Origin: an uncultured Prevotella sp.
Lineage (GTDB): Bacteria; Bacteroidota; Bacteroidia; Bacteroidales; Bacteroidaceae
Assembly (NCBI GenBank): GCA_946623195.1
Contig: CAMOQW010000097.1
Span: 1 to 5,187, forward strand
Reading direction: 5' to 3'
DNA length: 5,187 nucleotides
This document shows, in pieces, positions 1 to 5,187 of this stretch; the first letter of the stretch is position 1; each line of letters opens with the position of its first letter. A model generated the notes under the pieces. That model saw only the letters and a list, made by a program, of their open reading frames with translations. It did no database searches and was not told where the DNA came from. A program made the translations under genes and the position numbers.

Positions 1-1452
1 GGGAATGTCTTCGAGGGTCTTCTTCAGCAGTTCCCAGAAGGGGGCTACGGTCTCGATGAGGGCGCGCTCCGTCGTGGTGTGGGGCGACTTCATCGTGGGT
101 CCTAGCGACACGACGTCCAGATGCGGATACTTGCCGAGGATGACCGAGCACTCCAGGCCGGCGTGGTCTACCTGGATGATGCCGTCCTGGGAGAACAGCT
201 CCTTGTATTCCTTCAGTAGCAGGTGCAGGATTTCGGAGTCGGGGTTGGGGTCCCAGCCGCCATAGGAACCGGCGGTCTCCACCTTCATGCCGGCCATATT
301 GAAGCAGCTCTCCAGCATCCTGACCACGTAGTCCTTCATGTCCTCACGGCTCGAACGGGCCAGAATCTTGATGGCAGCGTGCCCGTCCGCGATGTCGATG
401 ATGGCGAGATTCGACGAGGTCTCTACCACGCTGGGGTAGGCGGGGATATAGCGGATAACGCCATCGTGGCAGGCATAGATAGCATCCACCAGGTTGTCCT
501 GAATCTCTACGGGCACTTCCTTGGCGGGCGTTGCCACCTCTTCTGTGGTGACCTCGATGCCCTGGGGCTCTATCAGCTTGAACTCGTCGTTGAACGTATC
601 CTGCCAGTCGGCGGCCAGCTCTTTCAGTGCCTCAACGTTCTCCTTGGGGAGCGTCAGCACGGCCTCGGCCTTGAAGGGGATGGCGTTACGCATGTTGCCT
701 CCCTGCCAGCTGGCCAGGCGGGCTTCCGTCTCGGCGATGGCCTCGCGGACTATCTGTACCAGCAACTTGTTGGCATTGCCGCGACCCTCGTTGATTTCCA
801 GACCGCTGTGCCCGCCGCGCAGGTTCTTCACCGTCACGCGAACGGCGGCATCGGCGGCATCGGTGTCTGCCTCCTGATAGTCCAGGGTTGCGGTGACGTC
901 GATGCCTCCGGCACTGCCGATGACGAACTTGCCCCAATGCTCAGAGTCGAGGTTCATCAGGATGTCGCCTTGCAATTCGCCCGCAGGCAGCTCGTTGGCA
1001 CCATACATGCCCGTTTCTTCATCGCGGGTGATGAGGGCGTCGATGGGGCCGTGCTTCAGCGTCTTGTCCTCCATGATGGCCATAATGGCTGCCACACCCA
1101 GGCCGTTGTCGGCACCCAGCGTGGTGCCCCGGGCCTTCACCCATTCGCCGTCAATCCAGGGCTGGATGGGGTCGGTCTCGAAGTTGTGGGCTGATTCTGG
1201 TGTCTTTTGTGGCACCATATCCATGTGGGCCTGCAGAATGACGCCCTTCCGGTTCTCCATTCCTGCCGAAGCGGGCTTGCGGAACACGATGTTGCCGGCA
1301 GGGTCCTTAAAGGCCTCTACACCGGCCTGCTTGCCGAAGTCGAGCAGGAATTGCTGTACTTTCTCCAGATGTCCGCTGGGGCGCGGAACTTGTGTAAGTG
1401 CATAGAAGTTCTTCCAGATGCACTGCGGGTTCAGGTTTTGAATTTCGTTCAT
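1..1452 (-). CDS. pepD: Aminoacyl-histidine dipeptidase (Xaa-His dipeptidase, M20 family), 3' end cut by window edge
   Basis: Cytosolic zinc dipeptidase that cleaves Xaa-His and other unspecific dipeptides (carnosine-type substrates) in peptide turnover. Reading down from the ATG at 1452, 484 codons stay open to base 1. E. coli PepD has about 485 residues, so only the last few residues and the stop should lie outside. The M20C metal centre is fully visible: HMDMV with H76 and catalytic D78, GADNG with D115, the general base in DEETG (E145, with metal ligand E146), D169 in NLDSE, and the C-terminal H458 in SPHTTTER. The GGHSG motif lies in the inserted lid/dimerisation part (very roughly residues 185-390). 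No signal peptide is seen, in line with a cytosolic enzyme. The start is fixed by an ATGA overlap with the stop of the upstream flippase-like gene, which suggests translational coupling. All catalytic residues are present, so it should be active. Ligand roles are transferred from the known PepD family. Confidence 0.95.
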   Translation of the reverse strand, partial: MNEIQNLNPQCIWKNFYALTQVPRPSGHLEKVQQFLLDFGKQAGVEAFKDPAGNIVFRKPASAGMENRKGVILQAHMDMVPQKTPESAHNFETDPIQPWIDGEWVKARGTTLGADNGLGVAAIMAIMEDKTLKHGPIDALITRDEETGMYGANELPAGELQGDILMNLDSEHWGKFVIGSAGGIDVTATLDYQEADTDAADAAVRVTVKNLRGGHSGLEINEGRGNANKLLVQIVREAIAETEARLASWQGGNMRNAIPFKAEAVLTLPKENVEALKELAADWQDTFNDEFKLIEPQGIEVTTEEVATPAKEVPVEIQDNLVDAIYACHDGVIRYIPAYPSVVETSSNLAIIDIADGHAAIKILARSSREDMKDYVVRMLESCFNMAGMKVETAGSYGGWDPNPDSEILHLLLKEYKELFSQDGIIQVDHAGLECSVILGKYPHLDVVSLGPTMKSPHTTTERALIETVAPFWELLKKTLEDIP

Positions 1453-2447
1453 TGTGATATGGTTTTAGGGTTTAAGCGTTTTGTAAACAGCAGTGTCAGC
1501 CAGGCATAGATGCCGAGAGCGATGACAAGCATGGTCTGTACGGTGTGAACAATCAGCACAAAGTATAGCGCCTGCTCGTCGTGCACGCCATAGAGGATAA
1601 GCATAGTCTTGACCGCAAAGTGCCAGGGACCGGCACCGTTGGGCGTGGGCACGATGACGGCAATGGAGCCGACGATGAATGTCACCAATGCGCAGCCCAG
1701 CCCTAAGTCTGCCGTGAAGTCGAAACAGAAGAACGTCAGGTAATAGTGCAGGAAATAGCTCAGCCAGATGCCCAGCGTGAAGCAGACGAACAGCGGGATG
1801 TTGCGCACGTCTTTCAGTGAGATGATGCCTTGCCAGATGCCCCTTAGCGTCGCGCGTACCTTATTATATATTGACAGCTTGCGCAAAAGGAAATGCAACA
1901 GGACGAGCGCCGCCAGCCCGCAGATGGCCACCACCAGATAGCCCGCCGGTGAAAAGCCGTGCAGGATGGTGTCGAGCGAGGTTCCCGTCTGGCGGAAGAA
2001 AGTGCCGAAGGTGCTCATTTCCAGCAGCAGCACGACAGCCGTGATGCCCAGCACCACCAGCGAGTCGATGGCCCGCTCGGTCACGACGGTGCCCAGTGCT
2101 TTGGAGAAGGAGACGCCATCGTAGCGTTTCAACACGCCGCATCGCGTAAACTCACCCACCCGGGGAATGACCAGCGAAGCAGCGTAGGAAAGGAATATGG
2201 AATGGATGCAGACCGAGGTGCGCGGCCGTTCGCCCACGGGTTCCAACGTCTGCCGCCAGCGCCAGCCGCGAAACATCTGTGCCAGCACACCGAAGGGGAA
2301 CGACAGCAGCATCCAGGTCCAGTCCGTCTCGTCGGTCATGACGTGCAGGATGGTCTGCCAGTCTTCGCCGCGATACATCCAGTACAGGATGGCTCCACCC
2401 AGTGCCAGCGGCATCAATATCTTGAAAATGACGTTACCAGTCTTCAT
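1449..2447 (-). CDS. Flippase-like integral membrane protein (UPF0104 / LPG-synthase transmembrane domain family)
   Basis: Inner-membrane protein of 332 residues from the chosen start, a usual length for this family. Hydrophobic segments lie near residues 8-25, 43-60, 80-95, 128-143, 168-187, 218-238, 248-267 and 291-318. Family-like motifs are FRGWRWRQTL (59-68), PRVGEFTR (95-102), ERAID (124-128) and PTPNGAGPWHF (267-277). The last corresponds to the Pro/Gly-rich loop of the family that includes the MprF flippase domain. The lysyl-transferase domain of MprF is absent, so a lipid or lipid-linked-glycan transport role is only a family-level guess and the substrate is unknown. The frame stays open up to 2552, but that longer start lies upstream of the promoter at 2507-2538. 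The ATG at 2447 begins a typical short charged N-terminus followed at once by the first membrane helix. An ATG at 2486 is a less likely alternative. The stop overlaps the pepD start by four bases (ATGA), so the two are cotranscribed. Confidence 0.88.
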   Translation of the reverse strand: MKTGNVIFKILMPLALGGAILYWMYRGEDWQTILHVMTDETDWTWMLLSFPFGVLAQMFRGWRWRQTLEPVGERPRTSVCIHSIFLSYAASLVIPRVGEFTRCGVLKRYDGVSFSKALGTVVTERAIDSLVVLGITAVVLLLEMSTFGTFFRQTGTSLDTILHGFSPAGYLVVAICGLAALVLLHFLLRKLSIYNKVRATLRGIWQGIISLKDVRNIPLFVCFTLGIWLSYFLHYYLTFFCFDFTADLGLGCALVTFIVGSIAVIVPTPNGAGPWHFAVKTMLILYGVHDEQALYFVLIVHTVQTMLVIALGIYAWLTLLFTKRLNPKTISQ

Positions 2448-2506
2448 TGCTAATGCTGAGGTACGAAGTGTGCAGCACTTGCGCATCACACATTCATACG
2501 TTGGCA

Positions 2507-2538
2507 CAAAAGTACGCAATAATCCCGAATCATGCAAA
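2507..2538 (-). promoter_or_regulatory. Bacteroidota-type promoter for the flippase-like/pepD operon
   Basis: On the minus strand, TACTTTTG (2514-2507) matches the -7 element TAnnTTTG exactly, and TTTG (2538-2535) matches the -33 element. They are 20 bases apart, the usual spacing in Bacteroides promoters. Transcription would start near 2500, about 50 bases before the ATG at 2447. This position argues against the longer reading frame start at 2552. It was found by eye; no transcript data are available. Confidence 0.7.
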
Positions 2539-2548
2539 TTTTTATCGC

Positions 2549-2561
2549 ACAAACCGTTTGT
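2549..2561. repeat. Short inverted repeat in the divergent promoter region, possible operator
   Basis: ACAAACCGTTTGT is a perfect inverted repeat with 6-base arms around one central base. It sits about 10 bases upstream of the -33 element of the leftward promoter and about 40 bases upstream of the -7 element of the rightward one. That is a plausible place for a dimeric regulator to act on both genes. It is flanked by two similar AT-rich stretches, AAATTTTTATCGCA (2536-2549) and AAATTTATTCGCA (2571-2583). Arms this short can arise by chance in AT-rich DNA, and no binding protein is known. Confidence 0.3.
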
Positions 2562-2599
2562 TATTCACAAAAATTTATTCGCATAACGAAAATTATTAC

Positions 2600-2607
2600 T
2601 ATCTTTG
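2600..2607 (+). promoter_or_regulatory. Putative -7 promoter element for the AraC-type regulator gene
   Basis: TATCTTTG matches TAnnTTTG exactly and lies in AT-rich DNA just before the regulator gene. No TTTG or TTG is found about 20 bases upstream, so the -33 element is weak or missing, which could mean low or activator-dependent expression. The transcript would begin near 2612-2615. That leaves roughly 10 bases before the ATG at 2622, or about 30 before the alternative ATG at 2643. Confidence 0.55.
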
Positions 2608-2621
2608 CATCCGAATAGTGA

Positions 2622-3797
2622 ATGTTTTTGAATCTTGGGAGCATGTTTTTCGAGATAATCGGATTTCAACCTGCTGAGGTGATGGTGTTTTTCATCATCT
2701 ATGGTGCGACGGGAACGGTATCGCTCTTAGGCGCCCTTTACCTGCTGTTCCGGCGGGGCAATGCCCTGGCGCCCGACGTCACACCGCCGCTCAGCCTGCG
2801 GCGCTGGGCTGCGTCGTTCTTAGGCGTAATGGCACTGGGGCACGTGTGGTGGGTTCTTTTCTTAATCCTTTCCGGCGACAGCCATTTCATTCACGAGCCA
2901 TTCCGCTCTCGGGGTTATGTGACGGTGGGGATGCTCGACAGCATCACGCTGCTCATCACCATCACCGGCACGATGCTGGCTATGCTGCAGGACCGCCGAA
3001 GGTCCGTCTGGCCGGTCTTTGCGTCGGTCCTGCCGCTGGTGGTCGGGTGGGGGGGGCTCTTGATTAGTCCCTCTTATTGGCTCTATCAGACGATTGTCGC
3101 CTACTTGCTGTTGCTCTGCGTGTTCTTCATAGTCTATGTGGCCCTTGCTGTCAGACAGTATGGCCGCTGGCTGCGCGACAACTTTGCTGATCTGGAGCAC
3201 AAGGAGGTGTGGATGAGCTATCTGATGTCGCTCGTGTTCCTGTCGCTTTTCATCTTCTATACGATTGTCAGTGAGGGCATCGGCTTGCTCTACTTCCTGC
3301 ATTTCATCGAAATTGTGCTCTTCGGCTTCCTGCTGTGGCGCGTGGAGACAATGCCAACCCTTGAAGACCCGTCGTCGACCCAGCCGCTCACTACAGAGAG
3401 GGAAGTAGTCAGCGCTCCCGTATATGTCAACATAGCCCAGATGGAGGAACTGCTGGCTGAACGCTGTGTAGACACGCACCTCTTCCTGCAGCACGACCTC
3501 ACCCTCACCCAACTCGCTGCCGCACTAAGCACCAACCGTTCCTATCTCAGCCAGTATTTCGCATCTCAGAACATCAACTACAACACCTATATCAACAATC
3601 TGCGCATCAACTATTTCGTCAGCCGCTACCAGGAGACTGTCGCCACCGAGCAGCCTTTCTCCGCCCAGCAGTTGGCCAGCGAGAGCGGCTACCGCAGTTA
3701 CAGCACCTTCAGCCTCGCCTTCAAGCAGCGTATGGGGCAGAGCGTGACGGCGTGGATGCGCAGCAACGGAACGGCATCAAGCAAGTGCGAAAATTGA
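2622..3797 (+). CDS. Membrane-anchored AraC-family transcriptional regulator
   Basis: Protein of 391 residues with an N-terminal membrane half and a C-terminal DNA-binding half. Hydrophobic helices lie near residues 19-43, 62-83, 100-122, 129-149, 152-177, 198-218 and 221-240, giving six or seven spans. A polar linker follows (about 241-270), then an AraC-type domain (about 275-382) with two helix-turn-helix units. The first is at about 292-315 (LTLTQLAAALSTNRSYLSQY), the second at about 346-370 with the family-typical GYRSYSTFSLAFKQRMGQS stretch (356-374). Such proteins are common in Bacteroidota and presumably bind DNA while tethered to the inner membrane; the signal is unknown. The gene is divergent from the flippase-like gene and lies 172 bases before an RND pump operon on the same strand, which makes the pump a candidate target (inference). 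The start is uncertain: ATG 2643 (residue 8) has a GGGAG just upstream and a better leader length, and ATG 2682 is also possible. An 8-G run occurs in codons 143-145. Confidence 0.88.
   Translation: MFLNLGSMFFEIIGFQPAEVMVFFIIYGATGTVSLLGALYLLFRRGNALAPDVTPPLSLRRWAASFLGVMALGHVWWVLFLILSGDSHFIHEPFRSRGYVTVGMLDSITLLITITGTMLAMLQDRRRSVWPVFASVLPLVVGWGGLLISPSYWLYQTIVAYLLLLCVFFIVYVALAVRQYGRWLRDNFADLEHKEVWMSYLMSLVFLSLFIFYTIVSEGIGLLYFLHFIEIVLFGFLLWRVETMPTLEDPSSTQPLTTEREVVSAPVYVNIAQMEELLAERCVDTHLFLQHDLTLTQLAAALSTNRSYLSQYFASQNINYNTYINNLRINYFVSRYQETVATEQPFSAQQLASESGYRSYSTFSLAFKQRMGQSVTAWMRSNGTASSKCEN
3049..3056 (+). repeat. Homopolymeric G8 tract inside the regulator coding sequence
   Basis: Eight consecutive G bases span codons 143-145 (Trp-Gly-Gly) in the membrane part of the AraC-type regulator. 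Gain of one G would give Gly-Ala-Leu-Asp and then TAG; loss of one G would give Gly-Gly-Ser and then TGA. Either slip therefore ends the protein before its DNA-binding domain. The tract is a fact of the sequence. A role as a phase-variable switch is a hypothesis, since eight bases is at the short end for such tracts. Confidence 0.5.
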
Positions 3798-3969
3798 CAA
3801 TTGTGGGGGATTGTGACTTCCAAAATTAACAAAAAATGTTTCAATATCGTAAAAAATTACCTAATAATACCCTACGCGTGCATACATAACGGATATTTTG
3901 AGTAACTTTGCGAACAATTTTGAAAGTATAGCTAACTAGTAGTAACCTGATAAACAATAAAAGAAAAGA
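3798..3969. other. Intergenic region between the regulator and the RND efflux operon
   Basis: An AT-rich gap of 172 bases. It holds the putative -7 element at 3903-3910 and an A-rich stretch just before the adaptor start (AAAAGAAAAGA, 3959-3969) that probably serves as the ribosome entry region in place of a Shine-Dalgarno sequence. I saw no hairpin with a T-run that would end the regulator transcript, so some read-through into the pump genes is possible. The 8-base palindrome ACAATTGT (3797-3804) begins at the last base of the regulator stop codon and is too short to interpret. Confidence 0.5.
3903..3910 (+). promoter_or_regulatory. Putative -7 promoter element for the RND efflux operon
   Basis: TAACTTTG matches TAnnTTTG exactly and lies 59 bases before the adaptor ATG, leaving an untranslated leader of about 50-55 bases. 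No clear TTTG is seen about 20 bases upstream. A promoter lacking a good -33 element fits one that needs an activator, such as the neighbouring AraC-type protein, but this link is inferred. Confidence 0.55.
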
Positions 3970-5073
3970 ATGAAAACATCCAAATGGATTTTGATGCTCA
4001 GTCTCGGGCTGGCATCGTGCTCGGTGGACATGCCCCAGCAGACGGACTCATCGTTCGAGACGATGACAGTGAAGAAATCAGACATTGAACTGCCTTATAA
4101 GTTCAGTGCCAGAATGAAAGGCCAGAACGACGTGACAGTGACGCCGCAGGTGAGTGGACAGTTGATGAAGATCTGCGTGACGGAGGGCCAGCAGGTGAAG
4201 GCCGGACAGACGCTCTTCGTCATCGACTCGCGTAACGCACAACTTGAACTGGAGGCTGCACAGGCCAACCTGCAGGCCGCACTGGCTCAGGAGAACTCTG
4301 CCAAGCTGGAGTATGAGTCGAATAAGAACCTGTTTGACAAGAACATCGTGAGCAGCTACATGCTGAGCAACAGCGAGAACGCCTACAAGCAGGCCCAGGC
4401 TGCTGTGGCCCAGGCCCGTGCTGCTGTGAACCGCGCTAAGGTGAACCTCGGCTTCTGCACCATCACGGCTACGGTGTCGGGTGTCATCGGTGAGATTCCC
4501 GTGCGTGTCGGCGACCAAGTGTCGCCTATGACCCAGTTGACTATGCTGAGCGGCAACACGACGATGTATGCCGAATTCTCCGTGACGGAGGCTGTCGTCG
4601 AGGCGATGGTACAGCAAGGTATGAAGGCATCCGATGTAGATGACTACATAGCAAAACTGCCCGCAGCAACATTTGTCATGAAGAACGGTACAGAGTATCC
4701 CCACAAGGGTCGCGTCGTCAGCCTGACGGGTGTTGTGAATGCTGAAACGGGCTCGCTGACCAGCAAGGTGTCGTTCCCCAACCCCGACGGCCATCTGTAT
4801 TCCGGCATCCAGGGCACCATCGTGATGCCGTTCGCCGAGAAGGGTGTGATAGTCGTTCCGCAGTTTGCCGTAGTACGTCTGCAGGACAAGGCGCAGGTCT
4901 TTAAGGTGAAGGCCGACAGCACAGCAACCGCTGTCGAGGTGACCACCGAGGACACCGGCAACGGCAAGGACTTCATCATCACCAGCGGTCTGAACGAGGG
5001 CGACCGGATTGTGGCCAACGGTGCCAACAACGTGACGGAGGGCCAGAAGGTGCTGTTTGCAAATGAGAAATGA
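3970..5073 (+). CDS. RND efflux pump periplasmic adaptor lipoprotein (AcrA/MexA-like membrane fusion protein)
   Basis: Periplasmic adaptor of 367 residues that would link an inner-membrane RND pump to a TolC-type outer-membrane channel for export of drugs, bile acids or other toxic compounds. The N-terminus is a lipoprotein signal: Lys2 and Lys5, a hydrophobic core, then LASC with the lipidated Cys17. Order of domains: first half of the lipoyl-like domain at about 53-87 (VSGQL and EGQQVKAGQ), an Ala/Gln-rich coiled-coil hairpin at about 88-160, second lipoyl half at about 161-195 (ATVSGVIGEIPVRVGDQV), beta-barrel at about 197-290 (with YSGIQGTIVMP), and a membrane-proximal domain to the C-terminus (VVPQFAVV, then GLNEGDRIVANG). 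The length is normal for the family and the frame is intact. The start at 3970 is set by the signal peptide and the A-rich leader. The next gene begins 60 bases downstream and reads as the matching permease, so the two form an operon. The exported substrate cannot be told from sequence. Confidence 0.94.
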   Translation: MKTSKWILMLSLGLASCSVDMPQQTDSSFETMTVKKSDIELPYKFSARMKGQNDVTVTPQVSGQLMKICVTEGQQVKAGQTLFVIDSRNAQLELEAAQANLQAALAQENSAKLEYESNKNLFDKNIVSSYMLSNSENAYKQAQAAVAQARAAVNRAKVNLGFCTITATVSGVIGEIPVRVGDQVSPMTQLTMLSGNTTMYAEFSVTEAVVEAMVQQGMKASDVDDYIAKLPAATFVMKNGTEYPHKGRVVSLTGVVNAETGSLTSKVSFPNPDGHLYSGIQGTIVMPFAEKGVIVVPQFAVVRLQDKAQVFKVKADSTATAVEVTTEDTGNGKDFIITSGLNEGDRIVANGANNVTEGQKVLFANEK

Positions 5074-5083
5074 AACTAAGAGC

Positions 5084-5118
5084 CTACCCAAGCCCCTCCT
5101 CAGGAGGGGCTTGGGTGG
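5084..5118 (+). repeat. Strong palindromic hairpin in the adaptor-permease spacer
   Basis: The arms ACCCAAGCCCCTCCT (5086-5100) and AGGAGGGGCTTGGGT (5102-5116) are perfect 15-bp complements around a single base. One T-G and one C-G pair extend the stem to 17 bp (5084-5118). In RNA the innermost pairs must open to make a loop. No T-run follows on the plus strand, and the downstream sequence is AAATAATTAAGTT, so a simple intrinsic terminator is unlikely. Its place between two pump genes suggests control of mRNA stability, pausing or the ratio of adaptor to permease. Its GC-rich near-perfect symmetry resembles the palindromic repeats dispersed between genes in Bacteroidota genomes. Copy number cannot be seen from one window. 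Confidence 0.7.
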
Positions 5119-5133
5119 CCAAATAATTAAGTT

Positions 5134-5187
5134 ATGAAGAACAATATCTTTATCAATAAATACGTGATGGCATGTGCCATCTCAATA
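5134..5187 (+). CDS. RND efflux transporter permease subunit (AcrB-like), 5' end only
   Basis: Eighteen codons run to the right edge and read MKNNIFINKYVMACAISI. This fits the N-terminus of an inner-membrane RND pump of the HAE-1 type: a short cytoplasmic segment with the F-I-x-R-P-like start, then the first membrane helix. The usual Arg-Pro pair is replaced by Lys9-Tyr10, a mild oddity. The position 60 bases after an adaptor gene is the standard adaptor-then-permease order, which supports the call more than the few residues do. No Shine-Dalgarno sequence is seen; the leader is AT-rich. The family would have about 1000-1050 residues, nearly all outside the window. Confidence 0.8.
   Translation, partial: MKNNIFINKYVMACAISI

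Noticed and set aside
223..1194. Open frame of 323 codons on the plus strand
   Set aside because: It lies fully antisense to pepD, whose catalytic motifs are all intact. The His/Gly/Val/Leu-rich translation has no recognisable domain and is a by-product of GC-rich codon use.
2448..2552. N-terminal extension of the flippase-like protein by 35 residues
   Set aside because: The extension is polar and Cys-rich, unlike the family N-terminus, and would start upstream of the -7 element at 2507-2514, so its first codons would not be transcribed from that promoter.
2447..2677. Open frame of 76 codons on the plus strand across the divergent promoter gap
   Set aside because: It covers AT-rich promoter DNA and overlaps the regulator start in another frame; no homology or leader supports it.
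2862..3512. Open frame of 216 codons on the minus strand
   Set aside because: It is antisense to the AraC-type regulator, with a low-complexity Glu/Gln/His/Arg-rich translation and no promoter or family signal.
3797..3815. Repeats around the regulator stop (ACAATTGT palindrome, ATTGTG twice)
   Set aside because: They are too short to separate from chance in an AT-rich stretch and are not placed against any promoter element.
4078..5091. Open frame of 337 codons on the minus strand
   Set aside because: It is antisense to the RND adaptor, very rich in His, Leu and Gly, with no family resemblance; a shadow of the real gene.
5084..5118. Intrinsic transcription terminator after the adaptor gene
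   Set aside because: The stem is strong, but no T-run follows on the plus strand, and a pump permease begins 15 bases later in the same direction. Full termination here would separate genes that normally work together.

Overview
The window looks like chromosomal DNA from a Bacteroidota member, most likely a Prevotella/Segatella-like Bacteroidales. Three things point there: matches to the Bacteroidota promoter element TAnnTTTG in the AT-rich gaps, A-rich leaders with no clear Shine-Dalgarno sequence, and the gene families present. These are a PepD dipeptidase, a UPF0104-type flippase-like protein, a membrane-anchored AraC-type regulator and an RND adaptor lipoprotein. The genus is inferred from style, not from a marker gene. 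Coding DNA is fairly GC-rich and the gaps are strongly AT-rich.

Left half, minus strand (about 2515 down to 1): a good Bacteroidota-type promoter at 2507-2538 reads leftward into a two-gene operon. The first gene is a multi-membrane-segment flippase-like protein (UPF0104 / LPG-synthase transmembrane family). Its stop codon overlaps the start of the second gene, pepD, in an ATGA arrangement. PepD is a cytosolic M20 aminoacyl-histidine dipeptidase. It runs off the left edge with 484 codons visible, so probably only the last few residues and the stop are missing.

Right half, plus strand (about 2600 to 5187): a divergent gene encodes a 391-residue protein with six or seven membrane helices and a C-terminal AraC-type DNA-binding domain. 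A 172-base gap with its own TAnnTTTG element follows. Then comes a lipoprotein adaptor of an RND efflux pump, a strong 15-bp perfect hairpin in the spacer, and the first 18 codons of the RND inner-membrane permease, cut by the right edge. The regulator probably senses a membrane or envelope signal and may control the adjacent pump; this rests on position only.

The gene content is ordinary. The points most worth a second look are an 8-G run inside the regulator, where a one-base slip either way hits a stop almost at once, and the palindromic hairpin between the two pump genes. Less certain are the inverted repeat between the divergent promoters and the uncertain regulator start. I found no mobile element, CRISPR array, RNA gene or clearly new system.
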